NCBI GenBank assembly: GCA_024760905.1 | Contig: CM045729.1 | Location: 82,821,050 to 82,885,049, forward strand | Direction of reading: 5' to 3' | From: Plotosus lineatus | Lineage: Eukaryota > Chordata > Actinopteri > Siluriformes > Plotosidae | Length of the DNA stretch: 64,000 bases | Notes under the pieces: model-generated | The model's database searches: none | Told to the model about the DNA's origin: nothing | What the model saw: the letters and a program-made list of their open reading frames with translations, nothing else | Shown here: positions 1-10,488 of the stretch, piece by piece | How positions within the stretch are numbered: position 1 is the first letter of the stretch | Layout of the letters: the number at the start of each line of letters is the position of its first letter | Made by a program: the position numbers and the translations under genes

Positions 1-150
1 TTAAGCCTCCTTCTGTCTCTCTCTCTCTCTGGAACGAATCAGGTGTTTAACATTTAAAATGTGCCCCCTACTTACGAAACTCCTGCCTGCGTTACGAAAA
101 AGGTGCTGGAACGGATTAATTTCGTAAGTAGGGAGCTATCGCATTACTGT
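1..150 (-). mobile_element. Fragment of Tigger-like DNA transposon D1
   Basis: Positions 61-150 hold two inverted copies of a terminal motif, CCCTACTTACGAAA and its complement TTTCGTAAGTAGGG, separated by about 50 bp. The same terminal sequence bounds the complete element at 5778-7156, and the opening stretch also resembles the interior of that copy near 6400-6470. This is therefore an end fragment or a small folded derivative of that family. It has no coding capacity, and its left limit lies outside the window. Confidence 0.6.
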
Positions 151-159
151 GTATATATA

Positions 160-341
160 TATATATATATCACTCATTAAAACAGTAAGATTGTCTATAT
201 AATGTGTTTAAGAAGCATATTTTAGCGCTTGCAATAGATACATGGGGTTTTACTTCTGAGTACAGAACTCGCGGATTATCTTCATTCGCGGGAGGGGCCG
301 GAACCAAACCCCTACAAATAACGAGGGTCTACTGTACTTTG
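160..341 (+). mobile_element. 3' end fragment of Tigger-like transposon D2
   Basis: A short TA repeat is followed by sequence closely matching the last 230 bp of the element at 23300-24527, including the shared phrases TGTTTAAGAAGCATATTTTA and ACAGAACTCG. The fragment ends near TACTGTA at about 338, the expected TA-flanked terminus. It is non-coding. Confidence 0.6.
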
Positions 342-3016
342 AGGACCTCCTCAATCTAACCACACCCGCTGGAGGAGGACGACCCTGAGGGTCTGGGTGG
401 GGGTCTGCCCATCACTGGAGCTGAGGTAGTCAAAAAGCTCCTTGGTGGTCAGGCCCCGGGGGTTGATGAGATCCACCCTGAATATCTCAGGGCTCTGGAT
501 GCTGTCAGACTGTCTTGGTTGACATGTTTCTGCAACATCGCATGGTCATCAAGGTCCGTACCTCTGGACTGGCAAACAGTCCCCCTTTGTAAAAAAAAGA
601 CCGGAGGGTGTGTTCCAATTATCGTGTAATCACACTCCTACGCCTACCTGAGAAAGTCTATGCAGGGGTACTGGAGAGAAGAATCCGCTCAATAGTTGAA
701 CCTCAAATTCAGGAGGAACAATGTGGTTTTCGTCCCGGCCATGGCACTCTTGGCCAACTCTATACGCTCCGCTCCACAGGATCTTGGAGGGGACATGGGA
801 GTTTGCCTAACCTGTTCACATGTGTTATGTGGATTTGGAGAAGGTCTTTGACCGTTCCTTCGAGCTATCCTGTGGGGCGTGCTCCAGGAGTATGGCATTC
901 CGGACCTGTTGCTACGGGCCAGTCGATCGCTGTATCATTGGAGCCAGAGTTCGGTCCATATTGGGAACAACAGGTCAAATTTGTTTCCGGTGAGGGTTGG
1001 GAGTCCGCCAAGGCTGTCCTTTGTCACTGATTCTGTTCATAATTTTTATGGATAGGATTTCTAGCCGAAGCTTTGAGGAGTTCTTGTTTGGTGGCCATTG
1101 GATCTTGTCTCTGCTTTTGGCAGATGATGTTGTCCTTTTGGCTTCATCAGACCGGGACCTCTTGCTCTCAGTAGAGCGATTTGCAGTCGAGTGCGAAGTG
1201 GCCGGGATGAAAATCAGCACCTCCAAGTCCGAGGCCATGGTTCTCAGTTGGACAAGGGTGGAATGCACCCTCCAGGTGAGGAATGAGGTCCTGCCCCAAG
1301 TGGAGGAATTCAGATATCTTGGGGTCTTGTTCACGAGTGAGGAAAGGATGGAGCGGGAGATTGACAGACGGATTGCTGCAGCCTTTGCTGTAAAGCAAAG
1401 CCTGTATTTGTCCGTTGTGATGAAGAGGGAGCTGAGCCGCAAGGCAAAGCTCTCAATTTACCACTCAATCTACGTTCCAGGTAGTGACCAGACGAACAAG
1501 ATCGCAGACACAAACGAGTGAAATGAGCTTCCTTCGTCGGGTGGCAGGGCTCTCCCTTAGAGATAAGGTGAAAAGCTTAACCATCAGGTCAGGTATGAGG
1601 GCATGTGCTGGGACGGCACTTCGCTGCGTCCACCAGCCGCCTCCACTAATCCAGCCGTCTCCTGGCGATCGACCAGGCCTGCACAGGGCCCATACCCCCC
1701 GGCAGTGCAGCCCTCAGCTGTGACAACCACGTCGCACGCGGCTGTCCCCGCGATAGGCTCCAGCCCCTAGGATCCCAAACAGACAGGATCCGGTGTGCTG
1801 GGTCCAAAGGTGGGAAACGCGCCAAGTTCCCGTAGTAGCGCAGCTGACGGTCGCGGATCAAGCAGGTTACTCTTACCATCCCCGCATCCTCAAGCACCTT
1901 CTGGTTGGTAACAAAGTCCCGCCAGCGGTATCCGAAGTCGTAATGAAGGAGTCCAGTCGTCGTCCAAGCCCAACCATGAGCGTCCATGTCTCGCTTGAGT
2001 AGAGCAACACAGGGAGCACAAGGGAGCAAAAGACTCGGGCTTTTGTCTGCCAGCTCAGATACCTTGACCGCCACACGGTCCTGTCCAGCGAATTCATCGC
2101 CCCGTAGGCTAGGCCAAGTCGATGATTGACCTCGGCCCTGCAATCAGTGGAACGATGAACCACGCTACCAAGGTAAGTGAAACACTCCACGATCTCTACT
2201 CTTTCACGACCCACAGCAATCGAGTCAACAGCAGCATCCAATAAGTCGCCGAAAGCCTGGATCTTGGTTTTGATCCAGGAGACTCGCAAACCAAGCGGTT
2301 CCGTCTCCTCACCCAGCGAACAGAGAGTCTCCGTCAGGACATCCACCGTCTCCGCGAAGATCACAGTGTTATCTGCAAAGTCCAGATCAGTAATCCAAAC
2401 CTCACTGAACGACACACTGCAAACTGATCCACCCGATACCGCCACCATATCCATTGCAACACTGAAGAGAGTGGGGCCCAGAACACACCCCTGCCTCACT
2501 CCGGTCTCAACTGAAAAGAAGTCAGAGGTGGAGCCCCCACACCTCACAGCACTCTCTGTCCCAGAATACAGCAACGATATCAGCCGGACCAGAGTAGACG
2601 GGATCCCACGTAGACGAAGTATGCCCCAGAGGGCCTCCCTATCCACCGAGGCGAACGCCTTGCGGAAGTCTATATAGGTGGCAAGGAACCCCCTATCAAA
2701 CTCCCGCAGGAGCTCATACCATCCAGAGAGAGTTTGTTCGCATTGAGATGAACCCTCGGGCATCTGGTCAGAATGCCTCCCGAACGCTTTCCGAGTGTGG
2801 TGTTTTGGGCATGTCCGACCCGGAAGAGACCTCAGGTTGACCTAAAACACGCTGGAGGAACTATGTCTCTGCTTGTCTGGGAACGCCTCAGTGTCCTCTC
2901 GGAAGAGCTGGAGGGAGGTGCTGGCTGGGGAGATGGACATCTGGACCTCATTGCTTAGGCTGCGGCCCCCATGACCCTACCACTGACTAAATGGATGATA
3001 ATGATGATGATGATTA
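342..3016 (+). mobile_element. Non-LTR retrotransposon LINE-B, copy B1, split by LINE-C
   Basis: The plus strand carries decayed reverse transcriptase of family B: an N-terminal RT piece (VCSNYRVITLL, EEQCGFRPG) in 600-830, the catalytic FADD-type motif as LLLADDVVLL near 1110-1140, and a thumb region (LPQVEEFRYLGVLFTSEERM) near 1290-1345. Coding breaks at about 1600, where an antisense LINE of another family begins. Family B resumes at about 2764 with its C-terminal region, which ends in a leucine-rich tail near 2957, followed by a (GAT)n-like tail at 2991-3014. Frame changes and stops show it is dead. The clade looks CR1/L2-like, but I did not assign it further. Confidence 0.75.
1605..2763 (-). 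mobile_element. Non-LTR retrotransposon LINE-C fragment (RT domain)
   Basis: On the minus strand an almost uninterrupted reading frame runs from 2763 to about 1873. It shows RT features: FLATYIDFRKAFASVDREAL, GVRQGCVLGPTLFSVAMDMV, and the catalytic box as DLDFADNTVIF, in which the usual second Asp is Asn. A thumb motif (VECFTYLGSVV) follows, then a frame change to a tail with LRYYGNLARFPPLDPAH. It is 5' truncated and sits inside LINE-B copy B1. The altered catalytic box and the frameshift indicate a dead copy. Confidence 0.75.
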
Positions 3017-5777
3017 CATTATTCATATTATGGAAAGGCAGAGCATAAAATCTAAGTGCTTGAAAGCATTTCATCTGCGATATATACAGCGGCACACTAC
3101 GGCATATGCATCGCTGGACAGCGCACTTTGCGAGGGACACGATCCACCGCGTGGCTCCGCCCTGGATCTGAACGGGAATTAAGGAAACTCTGCTTTATAA
3201 AAAATGTAAGATTGGATTCGAGCGATTAAAGGGTTTGAAATCCATGATTATCTTTTTTCTTTCTTCAAGATGCGCCTCCACTCCCGCCCATGAATGCATG
3301 TCACTGCTCTCTCTCTCTCTCTATCTCACTCTCTCTTTGAATGCAGCTGTGAGGGGGGCACAAACGAGTGTCCGTCCTCAAGCCGGTCCCAAGCCTGGAT
3401 AAATGCAGAGAGCGACAGGAAGGGCATCCAGCATAAAACTTTTGCCAGAATACAGAATGCGAACCGTCAATACAAATTTCATACCGGATCGGCCAAGGCC
3501 CGGGTTAACAACGACCGCCATCAGTGCTGTTAACCAACAGGATGCTGGTGGAAATTGGACTATTGTTGGTCAAAGAAGGACAGGTGGGAGGCGTGTCCCT
3601 AGGCAGAGAGAGAAGAGGAAAGACATGAGTCAAGGAATGAGAGTAGGGACTTGGAATTTTGAAACTATGAAAGGAAAAGGGAGACAGTTGGCTGGCATGA
3701 TGCAGAGGAGGAAGGTGGACATACTGTGTGTTCAGGAGACCAGGTGGAAAGGTAGCAAGACTAGAAGCTTAGGAGCAGGGTTTAAGCTGTTTCATCATGA
3801 TGTGGATGGGAAGAGAAATGGAGTAGGAGTCAACTTGAAGGAGGGGTTTGTCAGGAATGTTCTAGAAGTGAAAAGAGTGTTAGAAAAAAAAAGTTAGAAA
3901 TTGAAGGTGTGATGTTCAATGTTAGTGCTTATGCCCCACAGGCAGGATGTGAGGTAGCAGAGAAGGAGAGATTCTGAAGTGAGTTAGATGAAGTGATGCA
4001 GAGTACCCCTAGAGGTGAAAGCGTGGTCATTGGTGCAGACTTCAATGGACATGTTGGTGCAGGCAACAGAGGGGACAAGGAAGTGATGGGCAAGTTTGGT
4101 ATCCAGGATAGGAACATAAAAGGATGTTGATAGATTTTTCAAAAAGGATGGGAATGGCTGTGGTGAATACTTTCTTCCTGAAGTGTCAGGAGCATAGGGT
4201 GACTTATAAAAGCAGAGGTAGGAGCACACAGGTAGACTACATCTTGTGCAGGTGATGTAATTTGAAGGAAGTCAGTGACTGCAAAGTACTGGTGGGAGAG
4301 AGTGTTGCCAGACAGCATAGGATGGTGGTGTGCGGGATGATGCTGATGGTGAGAAAGGTGAAGAAGGCAAAGGCAGAGCAGAAAACAAGGTGGTAGAAAC
4401 TGAAAAAGGAAGAGTCTCGTGTTGTCTTCGAGGAGGAGTTAAAACAGGCTTTGGGTGGTCAGTAAGTGCTGCCAGATTACTGGACAACTACAGCTAATGT
4501 GATCAGGGAGACAGGTAGGAGAGCTCTTGGTGCGTCCTCTGGAAGGAAAGTAGATAAGGAGACTTGCTGGTGGAATGAGGAAGTGCAGGAGTGTGTACAA
4601 AGGAAGAGGTTAGCTAAAAAAAAGTGGACAGGGAGATACAGCATAAGGCAAAGGTCGCGGTGTCAAAGCCAAACAGAGGGCGTATGATGACTTGTATGAT
4701 CAGTTGGACAGTAAGGAAGGAGAAAATTATTTATACAGTTTGGCACAGAAGAGAAATAGAGATGGGAAGGATGTGCAGCAAGTTAGGGTGATTAAGGACA
4801 GGGTGGGAAATGTATTTACGGATGACAGAAGTGTGCTGGGAAGATGGAAAGTGTACTTTGAAGAGCTGATGAATGAGGAAAATGAGAGAGAAGAAAAAAA
4901 AAAAGAGTAGAAGAGGTGACTGTTGAGGACTAGGAAGTAGCAAAGATTAGTAAGGGTGAAGTCAGGAGGGCATTGAAGAGGATGAAGAGTGGAAAGGCAG
5001 TTGGTCCTGATGACATACCAGTTGAGGTATGGAAGTGTCTAGAAGAGGTAGCAGTAGCATTTTCTGACAAGAACACTCAACAAGGTCTTGGAGAGTGAGA
5101 GGACGCTGAAGGAATGGAGGAGAAGTGTACTTGTGCCCATTTTTAAGAACAAGGGAGATGTGCAGAGTTGTAGCAAATACAGAGGGATAAAGTTGATGAG
5201 CCATACGATGAAGTTATGGGAAAGAATAGTGGAAGCCAAACTAAGGGCAGAGGTCAGCATTTGTGAACAACAGTTTGATTTCATGCCAAGAAAGAGAAAG
5301 AGGCTCAACAATCCAGAGCAATGGAGAGTGTGGAAAAGAGGTGAAGAAGCATGTGCAGGCTGGTCGGAATGGTTGGAGAAAAGTGTCCGGTGTGATGTGC
5401 GATAGGAGAGTATCAGCAAGAATGAAAGGAAAAGTGTACAAGACAGTGTTGAGGCCATGTTGTATGGTTTAGAAACAGTGGCACTGAGGAAAAGGCAGGA
5501 GGCAGAGCTGGAGGTAGCGGAGATGAAAATGTTGAGGTTCTCTTTGGGAGTAATGAGGATGGATAGGATCAGGAATGAGTACATCCGAAGGACAGCACAT
5601 GTAAGAGGTTTAGGAGACAAAGTCAGAGAGGCTAGATTGAGATGGTTTGGACATGTACAGAGGAGGGATAGTGAGTATATTGGTAGTAGGATGCTGAGGT
5701 TGGAACTACCAGGCAGAAGGCCTTGAAGAAGACCAAAGAGAAGGTTTATGGATGTTGTGAAGGAGGACATGAAGATA

Positions 5778-6065
5778 TAGTCAGCCCCCTACTTACGAAA
5801 TTAATCCGTTCCAGAGCCTGTGTCATAACGCGGAGGTTTCGTCAGTAGAGGTGCATTTTACATGTAAAACGCGTGAGTCCCAAGACTACCCCATAAACCC
5901 GTTAAAAATGATAAAAGCACACCAATTTTTTATGAAATATGGGTTAAAATTAAAAGAAAATTATTTATTAAACCATTTAAACATATTAAACCATTTTATT
6001 AACATATTTATTCATTAAACCATTATTAAACATTTTTATTAACGCACATACACACAACACTTGTG

Positions 6066-6124
<59 letters not shown>

Positions 6125-6442
6125 ATACACATAGCAAATACACAGACAGAATACACATGGCGCCCCTGAATGCGGCCTCCGCCCACACACGGGACGCCAT
6201 TTTAAGACCGGGAATTCAAAGCGCATTCTCTGCTTGACAGATCGGGGGTCCAAACTCAACTTTAACTTGCTTCCTTGAGGGATCAGAAGCCCAGATGAGC
6301 CACATTTGGTCAAATTCAGCTGAGTGCGCCAATTTATTAAACATTTACTGAATTAAACAATTTAAAACAATAAATAAGCACCACTGTGCTCTCTCGAAAT
6401 AGAGTTAAGCCTCCTTTCATCTCTGACTGACTCTGTAGGCAG

Positions 6443-6480
<38 letters not shown>

Positions 6481-7156
6481 TCACTCTCACACTCTCACAC
6501 ACACACAAAACTCTATCTCTATGGCTCCACCCACACGCAACACGCAGCTGACGGAACAATTCTATTTCAATGTTTAAATGGACGGGATGTTGTATTTAAA
6601 GCAGAATTACAGTACCTGTTTGAAAGCTCAGATTTCCTGATTCAATATTAACTTTCTTCCTTGTGAGATCGGACGTCTCGTTTCACAGAGCACTCTATTT
6701 CCATGCTTCTTCTGCTTCAATATAGTGCCGAAATAATGGCCTCCGTCACTGCATTTCCGCTTTAAGGTCTTCTTTTGCTTCAATATCCTCCCGATTGTAG
6801 AGGGGTTTCGGCGATAATGAAATATAACGCTGCAATGATCTCAAAATAAGCAACAGTCCTGTTCAACTCTCCTTCACGCGTGTGACAAACAAGCTTTATG
6901 GGTGCAGTACTACGGAGATTCAGCTCCCTCCTGGCCAATGGGGGGCCAGAGGGGCAAGATGTTGGGAGACAGCCAATGAGAGAGCAACTCGCACATCGTG
7001 TGAAATTTTGATTGGCGTGTTTGAATTTTGAATGGCGCGTTTGGCGCTTTTCGTAAGAGGAGGTTGTTTTCGTATACAGGGGACAAAAACTTAGGAAATG
7101 GATTTCGTAACCTGGACTTTTTGTACCCTTGGGGTTTCGTAAGTAGGGGCCGACTG
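5778..7156. mobile_element. Tigger-like (Tc1/mariner) non-autonomous DNA transposon D1, complete
   Basis: Terminal inverted repeats TAGTCAGCCCCCTACTTACG and the complement of GGGGCCGACTG bound 1379 bp, with a TA duplication at 5776-5777 and 7157-7158. The element interrupts the RTE copy R1 precisely: the RTE text GACATGAAG...GTTGG continues across it. The interior holds CT and CA runs (6063-6121, 6450-6510) and no transposase reading frame, so it needed a helper. Assignment to Tc1/mariner rests on the TA target and TIR style, and Tigger is a guess. Confidence 0.75.
6063..6121. repeat. Compound (TC)n-(AC)n microsatellite
   Basis: Pure TC units pass directly into AC units. It lies inside transposon D1. 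Confidence 0.9.
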
Positions 7157-7249
7157 TAGTTGGAGTAAGAGTAGCAGATGCAGAGGATAGGGTCAGATGG
7201 AGGCAGATGATTCGCTGTGGCGACGGTAAAAGAAGAAGCTCTCTCTCTC

Positions 7250-7285
<36 letters not shown>

Positions 7286-7288
<3 letters not shown>

Positions 7289-7913
7289 CTTCTTTTCCTT
7301 TCGGATTTTCCCTTCAGGGGTCACCACAGCGAATCATCTGCCTCCATCTCACCCTATCCTTTGCATCTTCTTCTCTTACACCAACCACCTTCATGTCCTC
7401 CTTCACCACATCCATGAATCGTCTCTTTGGTCTTCCTCTAGGCCTTCTGCCTGGTAGTTCCAGCCTCAGCATCCTATCACCAATATACTCACTATCCCTC
7501 CTCTGTACATGTCCAAACCATCTCAATGTAGCCTCTCTGACTTTGTCTCCAAAACGTCTTACATGTGCTGTCCCTCTGATGTGCTCATTCCTAATCCTAT
7601 CCATCCTCGTTACTCCCAAAGACAACCTCGACATTTTCATCTCTGCTACCTCCAGCTCTGCCTCCTGTAATTTCCCCAGGTCCACTGTTTCTAAATCATA
7701 CAACATCGCTGGCCTCAACACCGTCTTGTACACTTTTCCCTTCATTCTTGCCGATACCCTCCTATCACACATCACACCGGACACTTTTCTCCAACCATTC
7801 CAACCTGCCTGCACACGCTTCTTGACCTCTTTTCCAAACTCTCCATTGCTCTGGATTGTTGAGCCTAAGTACTTAAAATCCTCCACCTTTGTTATCTCTG
7901 CTCCCTGTACTCC
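7286..7913 (-). mobile_element. RTE LINE copy R2, 3' end only
   Basis: On the minus strand this is the last about 630 bp of an RTE: thumb start ([16 protein letters not shown]), [32 protein letters not shown], then the 3' tail. The frame is open for 190 residues, so the copy is fairly young, but the catalytic palm is absent (5' truncation). It faces copy R1 tail to tail across a 50-bp CT run. Confidence 0.85.
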
Positions 7914-7919
7914 CCCCCG

Positions 7920-8329
7920 GCTGCATTTCTCTCTATCTATCTATCTATATATATATATATATATATAAGAAATTAAGTTACTCTTTAAAACAACGTAGTT
8001 CTAGTTTAATCTTCCATATTTACTTTCATTTTTCAATATTAAAATATTCGATATTTCTTCAAATGCATGCATTCTTCAGTAATAAACAGAACCACTCCTG
8101 GCCCTCCAACAGTTGAATGTATATTAAAATAATAATTAAAGCTGTACTTCAACAGGAGAATGATTTACTCACCGCCTCTTTCCGTTGATCGGGGAATTAA
8201 ACAAGAACTTGTTCAATATTTGACGTTGAGAAACTCTGTGTTTAGTTTCGGACTTCCAAACGGCTTCATTCTGGTTGTTAAGTGCACTAGATGTAATGAA
8301 CGCAGTATTTTCATCTGCAGTGCACTTCT
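7920..8329. other. No gene seen
   Basis: A short (TATC)/(TA) run at 7930-7966 is followed by AT-rich unique-looking sequence. I see no coding, RNA or element signal. Confidence 0.4.
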
Positions 8330-8682
8330 CTGTCTGTCTTCCTTTCGGCTTTTTCCCCTTTACTCGGGAGTCGCCACAGCGAATCATCTGATTCGCACAT
8401 TTGATTTGGCAGAGGTTTTTTTTTTTACGTCGGATTCTCTTCCTGTCACAACCCTTTTTAACAAGGGACAGAAACACGCTGACGACTTTGCAGCTACTCT
8501 TTACGAAAATCAGCAATGGTTCTTTTACATACCATAGACAGTGAGAGACATGGCCCGCCTTTGATAACCCAGTTAGCCGCACTGGGTGGGACAGTGGCCA
8601 CCTTGTGGAGAGTGGGACTTGAACCCCCAACCTTTGGATCAGCGATCCAGCGCCCTATACCACTAGACCACCACTACCCCTC
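8330..8682 (-). mobile_element. tRNA-derived SINE S1 with RTE tail, full length
   Basis: On the minus strand the head carries tRNA-like promoter boxes: A box TGGTCTAGTGGTATAGGGCG near 8655-8675 and B box GGTTCAAGTCCCACTC near 8610-8625. The body (GCTAACTGGGTTATCAAAGG) follows, then the segment related to the RTE 5' region (GACAGGAAGAGAATCCGACG), then the RTE-like tail (GATTCGCTGTGGCGACTCCC) and GCCGAAAGGAAGACAG. Confidence 0.85.
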
Positions 8683-9060
8683 TGCAGTGCACTTCTCTAA
8701 AATATAGATTTTTATTTAGGACACGTCATCCTTGAGCGTCATGACGCTCAAAACCGGTGTGTTTCTAATAATACAGTGTCGTTCTAAATCTTGTGAATTG
8801 AAAATCAGGACTATATATTTTCCCAAAACAAAACAGTTTGTTTTCACCCGATTTTAGTATTGCCTGAATAGTGACTTCCGCTCGCGCACTTATAGGATTC
8901 GCAATCTTATATTAACACCAAGCTTTTTGGGTTCTCTCCCCCCCTCCAACCTGCTAAATATATGCCTGTTTACTACCGTTTTTACGGTATTTCTTCAGGA
9001 ACAGTGAATCTGTATCATTCACGTTGCATAATTTAAATACTGGACGATGATCCCTTCAGT
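8683..9060. other. No gene seen
   Basis: AT-rich spacer between SINE copies. No reading frame or element end is recognised. Confidence 0.35.
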
Positions 9061-9225
9061 TTCAGGTGCGCGTCTCAGTGTGTGCACGCGCGACTCTTTT
9101 TCTGTGTGTATTTATATTTTATTTTATGTCTTATGCATTGTTTTTGAATGTTTAATTGTTATTTTACGCAATTATAGCGTTGAATATGTATTCATTGATA
9201 TTACATAAAATACGCATGTACGTCA
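9061..9225 (+). repeat. Dispersed repeat U1, first copy
   Basis: This 160-bp stretch matches the reverse complement of 34985-35225, sharing TTTTGAATGTTTAATTGTTA and TATAGCGTTGAATATGTATT. The family is unknown to me. Confidence 0.55.
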
Positions 9226-9540
9226 GTGGTTGTCTAGTGGTATAGGGCGCTGAATCGCTGATCCAAAGGTTCGAGTCCCACTCTCCACAAGATTGTCACT
9301 GTCCCCCCCCCAGTGCGGCTAACTGGGTTATCAAAGGCGGGCCATGTCTTTCACTGTCTATGGTGTGAGGCATGTAAAAGAACCATTGCTGATTTTCGTA
9401 AAGAGTAGCTGCAAAGTCGTCAGCGTGTTTCTGTCCCTTGCTAAAACGGTTGTGACAGGAAGAGCATCCGACGTAAAAAAAAAAAAAACCTCTGCCAAAT
9501 CAAACGTGCGAATCAGATGATTCGCTGTGGCGACTCCCGA
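9226..9540 (+). mobile_element. SINE S1 with RTE tail, 3' truncated
   Basis: The plus-strand head has TGTCTAGTGGTATAGGGCGC and the B box GGTTCGAGTCC. The body is intact and stops at GGCGACTCCCGA, where an inverted SINE begins immediately. A poly-A run near 9476-9488 sits at the junction to the RTE-derived segment. Confidence 0.85.
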
Positions 9541-9828
9541 GTCTGTCTTCCTTTCAGCTTTTTCCCTTTTACTCGGGAGTCGCCACAGCGAATCATCTGA
9601 TTCGCACGTTTGATTTGGCAGAGGTTTTTTTTATTTATTTTTTTTTTTACGTCGGATGCTCTTCCTGTCACAACCCTTTTTAGCAAGGGACAGAAACACG
9701 CTGACGACTTTGCAGCTACTCTTTACGAAAATCAGCAATGGTTCTTTTACATGTCTCTCACCATAGACAGTGAAAGACATGGCCCGCCTTTGATAACCCA
9801 GTTAGCCGCACTGGGGGGAGGAAATCGG
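9541..9828 (-). mobile_element. SINE S1 with RTE tail, 5' truncated, inverted next to the previous copy
   Basis: It reads as the reverse complement of the same SINE from its 3' end (TCTGTCTTCCTTTCAGC) up to the body motif, ending at ACTGGGGGG. The tRNA-like head is missing, and a TA microsatellite follows. Confidence 0.85.
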
Positions 9829-9831
9829 CGG

Positions 9832-9834
<3 letters not shown>

Positions 9835-9879
<45 letters not shown>
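9835..9879. repeat. (TA)n microsatellite
   Basis: A pure TA run that abuts the truncated SINE. Confidence 0.9.
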
Positions 9880-9934
9880 TTTTCATTAAGTGAATTTACT
9901 ACTATTAGCTTAGCACCGGTTATATTTTATAATA

Positions 9935-10308
9935 GTCTGTCTGTCTTCCTTTCAGCTTTTTTCCCTTTTACTCGGGAGTCGCCACAGCGAACCATTTGAT
10001 TCACACGTTTTGATTTGGCAGAGCTTTTTTTTTATTTATTTATTTTTTTTTATTAACGTCGGATGCCCTTCCTGTCACAACCCTTTTAGCAAGGGACAGA
10101 AACACGCTGACGACTTTGCAGCCTACTCTTGTCGAAAGTCAGCAATGGTTCTTTTACATGCCTCACACCATAGACAGTGAGAGACATGGCCCGCCTTTGA
10201 TAACCCAGTTAGCTGCACTGGGGGGGACAGTGACAACCTTGTGGAGAGTGGGACTCGAACCCCCAACCTTTGGATCAGCGATCCAGCGCCCGAGACCACC
10301 ACTGCCCC
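9935..10308 (-). mobile_element. SINE S1 with RTE tail
   Basis: A further minus-strand copy. The head complement is at 10250-10308 (GGACTCGAACCCCCAACC, then a partly deleted A box), the body lies in the middle, and the RTE tail complement is at 9960-9995. It is the third S1 copy within 1.1 kb. Confidence 0.85.
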
Positions 10309-10413
10309 CATATACTATTTTATCATAGTAAATAATGGTATTTAAAAATGTAATAATAATCTTTAATAAAAACATTTTCACAGCTTTGTTAAGCTATATA
10401 CTTGACAACTGTT

Positions 10414-10488
10414 ACGAGTATGTATATATTGGTGTGAATGTAAATATAAACATAATGGAAGAGAGTCACGTGGTGTGACTCAGCTGTC
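10414..10488. repeat. Non-LINE flank shared with 13796-13870 (inverted)
   Basis: About 75 bp with no similarity to RTE. Its reverse complement lies beside RTE copy R4, and both contain CACGTGGTGTGACTCAGC or its complement. The shared flank means R3 and R4 are not independent insertions. Confidence 0.75.

Larger units (their letters stand above)
3340..7238 (+). mobile_element. RTE-clade LINE, copy R1, with internal deletion and a nested transposon
   Basis: This RTE-type element begins with the 5' region (GGCATCCAGCATAAAAC, near 3422), followed by the endonuclease start (GTWNFETMKGKGRQLAGMMQ, LCVQETRWKGS), RT linker sequence, and the C-terminal region (GLETVALRKRQEAELEVAEM, RWFGHVQRRDSEYIGSRML). 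It ends with the 3' tail GATTCGCTGTGGCGAC at about 7209. The coding sequence has frameshifts. Around 5290 about 555 bp of RT palm are missing, so no FADD box remains. A TA-flanked transposon sits at 5778-7156. The closest intact relatives I know are fish RTE elements often mislabelled as craniofacial development protein 2-like. Confidence 0.85.

Noticed and set aside
3634..3897. A craniofacial development protein 2-like host gene
   Set aside because: The similarity is to RTE endonucleases that have been given that name in databases; the same sequence recurs at 33634, 36494 and 56985 as part of LINEs.
5039..5770. Long Ser/Leu-rich frames antisense to RTE copies
   Set aside because: These (also 7207-7968, 10475-11083, 21435-22100, 52859-53545) are shadows of RTE coding on the other strand; their composition reflects the complement.
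8600..8682. A tRNA gene on the minus strand
   Set aside because: The same boxes recur in many copies, each attached to the same 280-bp body; it is a SINE head.
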